NCBI GenBank assembly: GCA_029964075.1
Contig: CM057144.1
Coordinates: 10,873,281-10,937,280, forward strand
Length of the DNA stretch: 64,000 bases
Source of the DNA: Patiria pectinifera
Taxonomy: Eukaryota; Echinodermata; Asteroidea; Valvatida; Asterinidae
Direction: 5' to 3'
The notes beneath the pieces were generated by a model that saw only the letters and a program-made list of their open reading frames with translations, was not told the DNA's origin and did not search any database. A program made the translations under genes and the position numbers. Shown here piece by piece: positions 36,501 through 43,952 of this stretch (the stretch's first letter is position 1; each line of letters opens with the position of its first letter).

Positions 36501-39500
36501 CAAAACGTTTGACATGACTGCACTTGTGCATGGCGCATTGCTGGAGCATGTAGTGTGGCATTGACGAGACACACGTGTTGTTGCGAGGTCGGCGGAGGTT
36601 TTGGCCAAATTTGAACCTGTCAATAAGCAGTAGTGGTTGGGGCGTATTGCCAAATTTTTACCTGTCCAATTGTAGTGGTGTGTGGGCCATATGGCCGAAT
36701 TTGGACCTGTCCATTTGCTTTAGTGGGTGGGGCTTATGGCCAAATTTGGACCTGTCCACTGGTCGTAGTGCGCAGCACATGTGGCCAAATTTGGATCTGT
36801 CCATTCACAGTAGTTATGTCCAAATTTGGATCTGTCCATTCGCAGTAGTGGGCGGGCCTTATGGCCAAATTTGGATCAGTCCATTTGCAGTAGCGGGCGG
36901 GCCTCATGGCCAAATTTGGATCTGTCCATTTGCAGTAGTGGGCGGGCCTCATGGCCAAATTTGGATCTGTCCATTTGCAGTAGTGGGCGGGCCTTATGGC
37001 CAAATTTGGATCTGTCCATTTGCAGTAGTGGGCGGGCCTTATGGCCAAATTTGGATCTGTCCATTTGCAGTAGTGGGCGGGCCTTATGGCCAAATTTGGA
37101 TCTGTCCATTTGCAGTAGTGGGCGGGTCTTATGGCCAAATTTGGATCTGTCCATTCACAGTAGTGGGCTGACCTTATGGCCAAATTTGGATCTGTCCATT
37201 TGCAGTGTAGTGGGCGGGCCTTATGGCCAAATTTGGATCTGTCCATTTGCAGTAGTGGGCGGGTCTTATGGCCAAATTTGGATCTGTCCATTCACAGTAG
37301 TGGGCGGGCCTTATGGCCAAATTTTGATCTGTCCATTTGCAGTAGTGGGCGGGCCTTATGGCCAAATTTGGATCTGTCCATTTGCAGTAGTGGGCGGGCC
37401 TTATGGCCAAATTTGGATCTGTCCATTTGCAGTAGTGGGCGGGTCTTATGGCCAAATTTGGATCTGTCCATTCACAGTAGTGGGCTGACCTTATGGCCAA
37501 ATTTGGATCTGTCCATTTGCAGTAGTGGGCGGGCCTTATGGCCAAATTTGGATCTGTCCATTTGCAGTAGTGGGCGGGTCTTATGGCCAAATTTGGATCT
37601 GTCCATTCACAGTAGTGGGCGGGCCTTATGGCCAAATTTTGATCTGTCCATTTGCAGTAGTGGGCGGGCCTTATGGCCAAATTTGGATCTGTGGTGGTGG
37701 GTGGGGCTAATGGCCAGATTTGGAATCCTACAGAATGGGCAGAAGTGCGAGTGTTGTGTTAGTGAACTTAAATGTGTTAAAAAGCTTTGAGAAATGTGAG
37801 CTGAATTTATAAAAAAGTGTTGTAGTGTAGATTGAAATCTAGGTTTGACACACACTGCATCTGAAATTTTAATGTTAACTGCAACTTTTGTACACAGCTG
37901 TAGAGGGGTACTAACTTACAAAATATATTATTTTGACCCATAACACAAATCACGCAAATCTTCTCCAAACATTTCCAATGCTTCGTTTTGTTTCCTTTTT
38001 CTTTGCATATTTCTGTTCTTTCCTTTATTTATTTTATTTTTTTAATTTATATTATTTTATGTGTGTCACGCTTGTATATTTATCTCTGAGCTCTTCACAG
38101 CAGAAATAATTTAATTCATCGAATTTCTGGGCTTCGCTAATTGCAGAGAAATGTACACTACTACACGTGAAGCTTGCTTTAAAAAAAAAATGCATCATAA
38201 CGGGAAGCCTTCTTGTCTACTATCTCAAAATCTTCGCCAAAATTTTCTAAGCTATATTCTAAAGAGTTTGGGCAACAAAAGGAATCAGGCAGCGACCCGA
38301 CGTAATACCAAGGTGTTTTTTTTAAATATTGTTGGTTACCAATCAAGTTATAGTCCTACTCTACGTGGTTTTGCACTGGTACCCATGTTATATTGATGTT
38401 GTTATATCTACTTCATTCAGTTAAATTGTAAAATTCTAACTCTTTAGTTTAAACCAAAGATTGTTTTTTTTTTTTCAAATTTTTTTTGACTCTTCAGGTT
38501 TATTCAGTTGTTTTTTGCATAGTTGTTTCGGCAAAAAAAACCCCAGAATATTGCTCTTTTTTGCCCTACTACCCCTTCATATGTTGCATCATTGTTTACC
38601 AAATAATGTACAATAGCATGTTACCAAGGAAAAATTATCTTCAATGGGAACAAAAGCACATGCATTTAATCTCAAAGTACAACCAGAAAAAATAATTATA
38701 TTTGTTTCATTTCGATGAGAACCAAGGTATTGTGAACGGATACGTATTTTTTGTGTCATCCTCAGCAATAGTTTCCTAGTTAGACAAATTACTTCCCAAT
38801 AACCAAAGCCTTCATTCTATAAATAAAAAGATGATTTTTTTGGGGGGTGTCCCTTCATAATTTACACAAACAGATTTGATAATCGTCACATTTGAGAAGG
38901 AAAAAATTCAACGAGACCCTCCAATTCTCTACCCGGCGATATGTGCCTCCTCATCACATTGTCTCCTCCCCTTTTTTTTTCTTGAAACCAATTTGAACCC
39001 CAATTTGCTGACCTGTACCTTGGTCTTTGCCTTTTGACTCCCCCCTCTCTCTTGACTTGCTGCAGTGCCGGTAGATCCCGCACCCCACGTCTTTTTGGCC
39101 GAGGAAGAGAAGATAATTCACGAGGAGACCCAAGGAAACGAGACCATAGTCGAAGAAAAGTGAGTGCTTTCAAGACGTCATCCCAAAAAAACCAAAACAC
39201 AACAAAAACTACACAAATTTCAAATTATTCGGGTTCCTGTTTTCTCCGTTTTCCCCTCTCCAGAGTGTCATTGTGAGTTTTATAAAGATTGGGCCCTCTT
39301 CTCCGCTGCCATCATGCCATTCTCTGAGCTTTTTGCTAACCCATTTTCTCCTTTTTTCCCCAAATTTTTAAATAAAATGAAAAATGTAGCAATTTTTGGT
39401 GTGCACTTCATCAGCTTACAAAGTAACCCATTTTTTTTTTAAATGTGTCTTTTGTCGTGGGATTAACACAGTTTTTTTTGCTTACAGTCTTTTGCAATGG

Positions 39501-42500
39501 AGATTGGCTTTTCACGTACACCTGGAACTTTTTTTTTTTTAGGAATTTTTCCTCCTCTTGATAATAAAGGTGTGTTAGAGGTGGGCCTGCGGTGGCTGTG
39601 TGTGCGCAAACCAGTTTGCAGATGAAAGTTAACCCTTTTAACTGGCTCATCGGAGTATGATCAAATACAGCAACATCTGCATGAATTCTGTATAAATCCC
39701 TGAGCCTTTTGTTCATGAGATGTATAAAGCAAACGAAAGACACTGCGTAGAACCAACCGATAACGGTCCCTCTTACTCCTACAATTTTTTGGGGTTGATT
39801 TTAATTTTCAGTTTAATGTAATGAAATGGTCCTCATAATTTAAAAGGCACCTTAAGTTCGGAACCCTTAATCAACGTAAAGAAAGATTACTCCTCCCCCC
39901 CCCCCCAAAGAAAAATTAATTCGTATTTTTAGATTTGAGGAAAACAAGGAATGATATATACCAGAGGAAAATCCCCACAGAATCAGGCATGGACTGAAAG
40001 CATAATCCACATGTCGACTAGGGCGGGATTCGAACCCGGGTCACAAAATATGGAAAGCAAGGAAAGTACCGCTTGCTCCAAAACAACTCCCCTGTCTGAA
40101 TTGTCTTTCTCCCCGTCCGGTCCCGGGGCCTGGGTTTTTTTTGTTTTTGTTTCAGCCTCCCTCCACCCTCTTCGCTCTCTCCCCACAGTGTTTGGGACGT
40201 CTTTATGCGCACCTTCAATCGCGCATGTCGTTCACCCCCTTTCCAGGTAACACCGGCACAACGCATGCGTTAATGCATCCCACCCTGCCTTGCACATTCC
40301 TTCATTATTTGTTTTCCTTTTTTTTTTTGCATCTTTTTTTAATTTGGAGAATGTCTTCTAGTTTATAATTTTGTAATTCATTTATTGTGATTAACTCCAG
40401 GAGTGAGATTGTTCAGGATTTTTACCTGATTTCAGGATTTTTACCTGATTTCAGGATTTTTATTCAGAAATTTCTGATATCAGGAGTTTCTTGCAAAGTG
40501 TGGGATTTTGTAGGATTTAGGACGGTAGAGCCCTACCATTATCACAGTACATACTGGTAGGGCTTGATGCCTCTTGAAACTTTGTAGACCTGTGCAAAGA
40601 GTGTGCCATTGGTTTCATACACAGTGGAGGAATTTTCCTGGATTGATGCTGGTAAAGCCCAGCCACTGTTACATGTATATTGCAGGGGACTTGATGCAGG
40701 GGGCTTGATACCCCTTGAAACTTGGTTACCTATCGTACCTAGCAAAAGAGCCAATTATGTTAGGCTTATTTGACTGGAGTCGGTTAATTTTCGGAGTCTC
40801 TTTTATTTTATGGAGATTTTTCTTTATGTTCATCACTGATACTACTTTAAGGAATTCAAGAATAAAATTTCGGCAATTTCAAGGTTTTTTTTATATAATT
40901 ATTTGCTCGGTTTTGAACTTCAAGAATTTGATCAATGCACACACAGGAAATAAATCACCAACCAAAAAATGGATGATATATGAGCTGGTTTTCTGCAAGT
41001 TTTTTAATTCTTATATTTTGTTTGTTGGTCTTATTTGACCACTGCTTCCCTGGGCCAATTAGAATCCATAAGCTTTTGTTCCGAAAGGTTCAGCCTAGCC
41101 ACAGTTACTGATTTATTCATAGTTTTAAGACTACACATATGTAGGATTTTGATGGGTTTTCATGGATCCAGGTATTATCCTATTAAAAATAGCCTAAGGA
41201 GCTTAAGGGTTTAAGGTCACATGTAGGTTGAAATTAAAGCCAACAAGATGTTTTCACAAAGCATTGACACAGAAGCATCTTTGCATGTTGCATTGAGGGC
41301 TGAAAGTTGTTTTTTGTTTTTTGGTTGTTTTTTTGAAATTGCACGATGCTTTGCATTGGCCAGGTACTGTCATGCCTCAATTGCCGACCGAAACCTTCCC
41401 AAAATCCTAAGCACTTCCTGTTTATGCCAAATCCATTATGTAGGCTTGCAAGAACATACTGAGGACTGTCAAACGACGTCACCAGGTACGTACTGATACA
41501 TACGAGTTGACCGCAGACGCTTGCAGAGCTTGAACGAAGCTGCGGCTGTCCGTTTTTTTGTCTGGCCGCTTTTTTTCTGCGATTTGAGCTGCCCTGCATT
41601 GCTCGCTGATTTTGCATATTTCTGGTACGGCGGAACGGTGACGTTTTTGACGAGAATGTGTTTGACAGAAGCATGAGGGTCTGAGAGTTACAAAATACAG
41701 TTTAGCCCGTAAGGAAATGTATGTACGTTATTGTTACGTCATGTTTTGGATTATGCAGTTTCATTGGTCTAGAAAGGTCACATGTGCAACATTTAAAATC
41801 CGTAGCCTCCACTGCTAAGTTAACGATTTCTGTGTTTGGCACATTTCCATGTCAACTAGCTCAGTGCAATTTACATAATGGGGTTAAAATTTAGTAAGTT
41901 TAGGCTCAGTCAAATAATTCTGAAGTAATTTAAGGCTCAGTAATTTATTCTTAGATATGTGAATTAACCAATGTCAAAAGCAAATATCTATTAATATTGC
42001 AATTTGTAGACGTATTTACACTTCGGTTATGAATTCAACTTTCATGCATTCAGGTCTTATATTCTACAAAACTGAGAACCAGATCGTTAGAAACAAAATT
42101 GATGTTACACACCCAGAAATATTCAAGTGCTGCAGGAATAAATGAGAATAATTGATGTTCATATGACTTTCTTGTCTGTCATGTTCAAGAACAACATTTA
42201 TTTTTTTCACCAATAAACATTCAGTATGTTACGTATATGATACAGGGAACATGACTGAAATAGTCATGATCAAGGTCTATTAGTTGCATTCTAGTCCTGA
42301 TCACACGCCCGGTAACAGATAACAGGGAGTGAACAATAACAAAGGAATGCCTTTGCCACCGTTCGTTTGAATAGCTTGTGACTTGACTTGAGACCGAGTG
42401 ACTTTTGATGGACCAGTGATAAACTCAACTACTACATTGACTTGCATAATTTTGCAAACATAACGGCAGATTTTTTATCACGGCAGATATTTTTAAGTAA

Positions 42501-43952
42501 AAATTCTCCAGTCTTGATCGCACATAAAATTTGAGCGCGCCGAGCCAGCTCATGGACTCGGCGTGTGAACAAGAGATGGTGCTTTTAGGCCGCTTTCGAG
42601 AGCTCCATTGGAGTGACACATACATGTAGGACGTGTGTCCAGTACACACGTCCAAGCGCATAGTGGGCACAATAGACCATTATCATGTTGCGGCCATCTT
42701 GACTTTTTTCCAATTCAAATCAGCGTAACCAAAGCGAGGCTGGAAGGAAAAATAGTCTGGTTCAAATTTTGTTACAAGTATTTTAAACATCATTGAACTT
42801 TTATTGGATACTGGGAACATCACTTTGAAAACTTCGCCGAGTAGGTTCAGTGATGGCAAATGTGTGGCCTATGTTTACGGAGGCAGTCCAGTTAACTGGC
42901 CACATTTGGGGCTAAACAAACCCATATTGGTGTCTTCGCTTGAGCGTCGGGCGCCTTCAGCATGATTCAGGAGACCTTCCTAGTGGTCTCCTCAAACTCT
43001 CCCTCTGCTACCGTTGAGGGAGTACTTGCACACAGAGTCCATAGACTAATCGGCCGACAAAATCAGAAGCCATCACTGAGACGTAACAAGGTCTGCGTGT
43101 AGGCAGCGAATGCGCAATCAGTGCACCTAAGGTTTTCAATTACATGCCTGCGTTAAATTGCCTGCGACATTTGGTGGGCGTGACGCCACCCCGTTATTAA
43201 CCCTAACAGAACTCAACCCATCAAACCCAAACAGCATGTTTTGTTGGAATCTGTCAGGATGGGTACAGTACCCCTAAACTGACAGTCTTTTACATTGGGT
43301 TGGGCACACCTCCAGAATCAAAGTCGGAAATATGTGTGTGTAGTTTCCCATGTGGTGTTGGAAATTTACCAGGATGGGTATGGTTCCGAGTGAATCATGC
43401 TAGGGAATTAGGGTTAATGCTTCTACAGTTGTTGAGTCCGTGGCAATCACTGGATTGGTTTATAGACAAATCCAGACACTTTGATCACAGTACACTCATG
43501 AGCCCCCCTTCAATGGCGAAAGCTATGTGCCGGTTACTTTGCAGAGCTACTGCCCTGTGATGGATTACTGAAGCAGTAGCTAGCACAATGCTGTCGCCAT
43601 TGAAGGGGGCCATTGCAATAGAAGTGACGGCGTGCTGAGATAGGTCTCAAATAGTAAAGGTGTAAAATGTTGAATTTTTTTCACAGAGTTTATGCTACTG
43701 ATCATTGATCAAGCCACTCAACTGTTTCCAATTTCTTCCCTCTTCCCAAATTTCTCTCTCTCTCTCTCTCTCACTAGGAGTCTGATTGACACCGTCTACG
43801 CCCTCCGCGACCAAGTCAAAGATCTCGTCGACGAGACCAAACGGCTCAAGCGCGACCTGGATGACGAGAGAAGGGCGCGCAAGAAACTGGAATCCACGGT
43901 CCGCAAATCAATGAAGAGCATAGATATCAAACTGGACGACGGGAGCTTATGA
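6309..43952 (+). CDS. ARHGEF7: beta-PIX/Cool-type Rho guanine nucleotide exchange factor (ARHGEF6/7), complete, 14 coding exons
   Basis: Coding exons: 6309-6531, 19727-19791, 20124-20218, 21418-21513, 25828-25950, 27194-27332, 28233-28292, 28991-29071, 30902-31048, 31750-32025, 34559-34772, 35519-35659, 39066-39159, 43778-43952. They sum to 1929 nt (642 aa plus TGA), close to vertebrate beta1-PIX, and every junction keeps frame. Order: SH3 about 17-71 (ARYDF, GGWWEG, GWFPSNFV), DH about 97-275, PH about 295-395, proline/serine-rich linker, GIT-binding region about 525-550 (LEEDNRILKVIEAYCTS), coiled coil about 586-630. In the family the DH-PH unit activates Rac/Cdc42, SH3 binds PAK, and the C-terminal parts bind GIT and trimerise, acting at focal adhesions. 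There is no N-terminal CH domain and none is seen upstream, so this matches the short vertebrate form. The last PH helix lacks the usual Trp, and the C terminus DDGSL is not a canonical class I PDZ ligand. Intron 1 is 13.2 kb. Confidence 0.95.
6745..7211. repeat. TIR element built of ACCCTGCTAAATGCAAC repeats
   Basis: The left end ACCCTGCCAAATGCAACA and right end TGTTGCATTTAGCAGGGT are inverted copies with one difference. At least four more copies of the motif lie inside (near 6788, 7023, 7094 and 7137). About 467 bp, in beta-PIX intron 1; superfamily not determined. Confidence 0.6.
7516..7658. repeat. Interstitial telomere-type repeat inside an inverted repeat
   Basis: About 5-6 copies of CCCTAA lie at 7563-7598. 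They are flanked on the left by two TATGTTCCGAC motifs and on the right by two GTCGGAACATA motifs, which are inverted. The arms also share the reverse-complementary block ACACCCC/GGGGTGT. Confidence 0.8.
8770..8910. repeat. Short TIR element (about 140 bp)
   Basis: The inverted ends share CAGCCATGTTTGAGGTGTG (left arm, from about 8788) with its complement CACACCTCAAACATGGCTG (from about 8877). The outer bases GATCGATTGC and GCAAACGGTC also pair roughly. It lies directly beside the TTAA element at 8918. Confidence 0.6.
8918..9457 (+). mobile_element. TTAA-target MITE, family 1, copy A
   Basis: 540 bp flanked by TTAA on both sides (8914-8917, 9458-9461). Ends AGATATAGTCCATCATTTG and CAAATGATGGACTATAGCT are inverted. 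Homologous to 29318-29863 (opposite strand) and 52709-53227 (same strand) along the full length. No transposase coding. The TTAA target suggests piggyBac mobilisation. Confidence 0.8.
9893..11660. mobile_element. Non-autonomous TIR transposon, hAT-like
   Basis: The ends ATGGAGCTGTCCC and GGGTCAGCTCCAT are inverted, with further inverted similarity inside (TCGAATA near both ends, AGTCCTTCATTT near 10215 and AAAATGAAGGACT near 11526). The 7-mer AATCCAA directly flanks both sides (9886-9892, 11661-11667), a target duplication of hAT-like size. 1768 bp, no transposase seen. Confidence 0.65.
11053..11082 (+). repeat. Direct repeat of GTCCGGTCTGCAC
   Basis: Two tandem copies of a 13-bp motif lie within the hAT-like element. 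Short and without visible function. Confidence 0.5.
12480..12800. repeat. TACATG microsatellite cluster
   Basis: Many self-complementary ACATGTACATGT stretches are interspersed with unique sequence in beta-PIX intron 1. The motif can form cruciforms. Confidence 0.8.
13332..13585. mobile_element. TWA-target MITE (PIF/Harbinger-like), copy 1
   Basis: 254 bp flanked by TTA on both sides (13329-13331, 13586-13588). The left end GGTCAAAAAAAAATAGTTC and right end GCAGAACT, T run, then GGCC are inverted. Inside are CCTACCTACCCTATT and CCCTACC motifs shared with copies at 16596 and 25375. TSD type TWA is typical of PIF/Harbinger. Confidence 0.8.
13830..14510. repeat. Large TACATG microsatellite cluster
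   Basis: ACATGTACATGT arrays occur at 14094-14110, 14327-14345, 14387-14412 and 14476-14509, with variants between them. Apparent open frames on both strands (Met/Tyr/His/Val/Cys-rich) are read-throughs of this repeat, not genes. Confidence 0.85.
16596..16863. mobile_element. TWA-target MITE, copy 2
   Basis: 268 bp flanked by TAA (16593-16595, 16864-16866). Starts GGCCAAAATAAAAATGGTTC and ends GGAAGCGGAACT, T run, G run, GCC. Shares the internal AGGGTAGGTAG blocks of the family. Orientation is opposite to copy 1 by its internal blocks. Confidence 0.82.
19420..19540. repeat. TACATG microsatellite
   Basis: Includes GTACATGTACATGTACATGT near 19451-19470. It lies about 190 bp before beta-PIX coding exon 2. 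Confidence 0.8.
19727..19791 (+). CDS. ARHGEF7: beta-PIX coding exon 2 (SH3-DH linker)
   Basis: 65 nt; acceptor GTTTTTTAG, donor CAG|GTATGT. Reads DGTPKTNEETLEEKEKLKYY, then EQ: a charged linker ending at the start of the DH domain. Low similarity by itself; placed by phase (1 to 0) and by fit between SH3 and DH. Confidence 0.85.
20124..20218 (+). CDS. ARHGEF7: beta-PIX coding exon 3 (DH start)
   Basis: 95 nt, acceptor TTTTGACAG, donor AT|GTAAGT. VVQALLESERKHEQELRSLL then TTYLRPLESAN covers DH conserved region 1, with the E-R/N-x-Y-like ESERKHEQEL and TYLRPL of PIX proteins. Phase 0 to 2. Confidence 0.93.
21418..21513 (+). CDS. ARHGEF7: beta-PIX coding exon 4 (DH)
   Basis: 96 nt, phase 2 to 2, acceptor CCCTGTCAG, donor CCAA|GTGAGT. 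LSASDFTLLCGNIEELLTFQ then QSLLASLEETA corresponds to the PIX DH helix FQQ..L..SLEE. A second AG eight bases downstream would break frame. Confidence 0.92.
22480..22590 (+). repeat. tRNA-like fragment, possible SINE
   Basis: GGTTCGAGTCC near 22555 matches a pol III B box. The upstream part is too diverged for a certain A box. It lies in beta-PIX intron 4. Confidence 0.35.
23733..24098. repeat. Long-TIR element (about 366 bp)
   Basis: CAATTCGGGCGATTCACAAT at the left and ATTGTGAATCGCCCGAATTG at the right are perfect inverted copies. The match continues through GCGCCACCAAGAGTTTGCCACGG, giving TIRs of about 45 bp. Flanking GATTT may be a target duplication. Non-autonomous. Confidence 0.8.
25375..25613. 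mobile_element. TWA-target MITE, copy 3
   Basis: 239 bp flanked by TTA (25372-25374, 25614-25616). Starts GGGCCC, C run, AAAGTTCTGCTTCCG and ends CACAGAACTGT, G run, GCC. Full-length relative of the copies at 13332 and 16596. It lies 215 bp before beta-PIX coding exon 5. Confidence 0.82.
25828..25950 (+). CDS. ARHGEF7: beta-PIX coding exon 5 (DH)
   Basis: 123 nt, phase 2 to 2, acceptor TTCCGTCAG, donor ACAG|GTAACA. Includes RVGACFMRASTQYKSLYSSY and CANHPKAVHVLQDH, close to the family signature YLTYCANHPSAV. Its last about 32 nt and its donor are the first unit of the tandem array that follows. Confidence 0.94.
25919..26557 (+). repeat. 86-bp tandem array derived from the exon 5/intron border
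   Basis: Eight units start at about 86-bp spacing: CATGTATTAC occurs at 25931, 26017, 26103, 26189, 26276, 26362, 26448 and 26532. Unit 1 is the real exon end and donor. Most other units keep GT at the donor place (CAGGTAAC, CAAGTAAC or CACGGTAAC). Each also has TGTGTCCTTCAG, resembling a 3' splice site. A diverged relative lies near 26983-27015. Confidence 0.92.
26577..26952. repeat. Interspersed TCCTCCAAAATCC element, diverged copy
   Basis: Begins GTTAACCCTAAAC and ends GGGGGTTAGGGTTAGG, with internal GGAGGATTTTGGAGGATTGAGG and GCAGGATTTTGCAGGATTGAGG. It shares order of motifs with 31205-31630 and 63403-63835. Confidence 0.6.
27194..27332 (+). CDS. ARHGEF7: beta-PIX coding exon 6 (DH)
   Basis: 139 nt, phase 2 to 0, acceptor CTTTACAG, donor TTA|GTAAGT. 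Reads EELGKFMESKGAASPGMMTL then TVGLSNPFRRLDNFISSFQE and LERHIL, matching the family's ELGEFME.KGA and L.KPF.RLD...LLKELERH. Confidence 0.94.
28233..28292 (+). CDS. ARHGEF7: beta-PIX coding exon 7 (DH end)
   Basis: 60 nt, phase 0, acceptor TTTTACAG, donor AAA|GTAAGT. SSHSDRIEIQTSVSVYRDIK corresponds to the DYHTDRQDIQKSMAAFK region. Confidence 0.9.
28991..29071 (+). CDS. ARHGEF7: beta-PIX coding exon 8 (DH-PH junction)
   Basis: 81 nt, phase 0, acceptor TTCCGGCAG, donor GAG|GTGAGT. NHCLRVRKLKESELEIMTGT then IQGWEGE fits the family C.EVRKRKELELQIL...I..WEGD. Confidence 0.92.
29318..29863 (-). mobile_element. TTAA-target MITE, family 1, copy B
   Basis: Inverted relative to copy A. TTAA precedes it at 29314-29317; the other side is TTAG (29864-29867), probably a mutated target site. 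Contains the same GC-rich core with GCGCGCAAGC and TCGGCTCAGTGAGAACG. Lies in beta-PIX intron 8. Confidence 0.8.
30229..30500 (+). repeat. tRNA-derived SINE, copy 1
   Basis: A-box-like TGGCCTAGTGGTTAAGAGC and B box GGGTTCGAGCCC stand about 60 nt apart, as in a tRNA-derived pol III promoter. A tail follows with TCCTTCGGATGGGACGTTAA. The same arrangement occurs inverted at 58175-58472. Confidence 0.8.
30902..31048 (+). CDS. ARHGEF7: beta-PIX coding exon 9 (PH first half)
   Basis: 147 nt, phase 0, acceptor CTTAAAG (weak pyrimidine tract), donor CAG|GTAGGT. ERFLLLFPSCLVVLSATAHM then NGYIFQ matches [26 protein letters not shown]-type PH strands. Confidence 0.94.
31205..31630. repeat. Interspersed TCCTCCAAAATCC element, near-complete copy
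   Basis: About 425 bp, opposite in orientation to 63403-63835 and alike over its length (GGCCTCATGGA, GGAGGGGTGACCACTGCCTG, GCACGGCTGAGCAAAAA). It ends with GCGGTTAGGGTTAAAG. No coding capacity seen. Confidence 0.75.
31750..32025 (+). CDS. ARHGEF7: beta-PIX coding exon 10 (PH second half and linker)
   Basis: 276 nt, phase 0, acceptor TTTGTCCAG, donor AAC|GTAAGG. PH strands YKIPLAAIKT and YVAFDLTGGSTEWQTIVCG lead into REDLLDTIDEMQNK, the last PH helix; the Trp found in vertebrates (DLQEW) is Thr here. A Pro/Ser/Thr stretch (PLTPSTPLTPVPPMSPAMLP) follows, with several S/T-P sites. Confidence 0.94.
32720..32762 (-). repeat. tRNA-like 5' half
   Basis: The minus strand reads GTAGCTCAGTTGGTAGAGCA, a canonical tRNA D-arm/A-box sequence. 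No B box follows at the right distance, so this is a tRNA fragment or SINE head. Confidence 0.55.
33029..33395. repeat. Tandem duplication ending in a long palindrome
   Basis: A unit of about 146 bp (GGTTGTCTAAGGGGC... to CTTCAGAGCATA) occurs at 33029-33174 and again from 33175. The second unit continues into its own inverted copy. 33226-33387 forms a near-perfect hairpin of about 78-bp arms around a 6-nt centre (about 33303-33308), from CGAATAATTTC to GAAATTATTCG. Confidence 0.85.
33643..34254. repeat. TIR element GGCCAAGTTC family, copy 1
   Basis: The ends AGGCCAAGTTCGCGCAAGGAC and GTCCTTGCCAGAACTTGGCCT are inverted. Subterminal GTCGAC-rich blocks (CTAGTCGAC, AGTCGACTA) recur. A shorter relative is at 50951-51261. 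Lies in beta-PIX intron 10. Confidence 0.75.
34559..34772 (+). CDS. ARHGEF7: beta-PIX coding exon 11 (linker)
   Basis: 214 nt, phase 0 to 1, acceptor CACTCCAG, donor AAAAG|GTCAGA. Ser/Thr/Lys-rich; KTISCLRPGPPVSPITVWAL corresponds to the SLSCLRPAPP block of vertebrate PIX, and KSPKNKKKALHG to KSPKTMKKLLP. Confidence 0.92.
34800..35060 (+). repeat. SINE-like element
   Basis: GGGGTTCACATCC resembles a B box. It is followed by GTGTCCTTGGGCAAGCCACTT, AAATGGGTACC and GGACTGGTATCCCATCCAG, motifs that often form SINE bodies. It starts about 30 bp after the exon 11 donor. Confidence 0.55.
35519..35659 (+). CDS. ARHGEF7: beta-PIX coding exon 12 (GIT-binding region)
   Basis: 141 nt, phase 1 to 1, acceptor GTCAACAG, donor TCAG|GTAGGC. 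Ends ALEEDNRILKVIEAYCTSVG SRNTINS, almost identical to the vertebrate helix that binds GIT proteins. Confidence 0.95.
36598..37728. repeat. 45-bp satellite with CArG and GC boxes
   Basis: About 24 tandem units of 45 bp. The consensus core reads GTGGGCGGGCCTTATGG then CCAAATTTGGATCTGTCCAT. The first few and last units are diverged. A higher-order duplication of 7 units is visible: GGGCTGACC recurs after 317 bp (37168, 37485) and the ATTTTGATC variant after 315 bp (37321, 37636). Since 45 is a multiple of 3 and the core lacks stops in several frames, both strands show long repetitive open frames that are not genes. Confidence 0.93.
39066..39159 (+). CDS. ARHGEF7: beta-PIX coding exon 13
   Basis: 94 nt, phase 1 to 2, acceptor CTTGCTGCAG, donor AA|GTGAGT. 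VPVDPAPHVFLAEEEKIIHE then ETQGNETIVEEK matches the beta1-type exon APQVLLPEEEKIIVEET. Confidence 0.93.
40017..40110 (-). repeat. tRNA-like fragment, possible SINE
   Basis: On the minus strand GGGTTCGAATCCCGCC is a strong B-box match. It is in beta-PIX intron 13. The A box is unclear. Confidence 0.4.
40409..40465 (+). repeat. 19-bp tandem repeat (three copies)
   Basis: TTCAGGATTTTTACCTGAT is repeated, the last copy incomplete. Small and intronic. Confidence 0.75.
43778..43952 (+). CDS. ARHGEF7: beta-PIX last coding exon (coiled coil)
   Basis: 175 nt, phase 2 entry; acceptor is a CT microsatellite ending CACTAG. SLIDTVYALRDQVKDLVDET then KRLKRDLDDERRARKKLEST is the heptad-patterned coiled coil that trimerises PIX proteins. 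The protein ends KLDDGSL and TGA at 43950-43952; vertebrate beta1-PIX ends in a TNL PDZ ligand. Confidence 0.95.

Noticed and set aside
36575..37790. Long open frames on both strands (up to 220 codons) with repeats such as GRALWPNLDLSIC
   Set aside because: They are produced by a 45-bp satellite whose length is a multiple of three; both strands and several frames are open at once, and the region is inside a beta-PIX intron.
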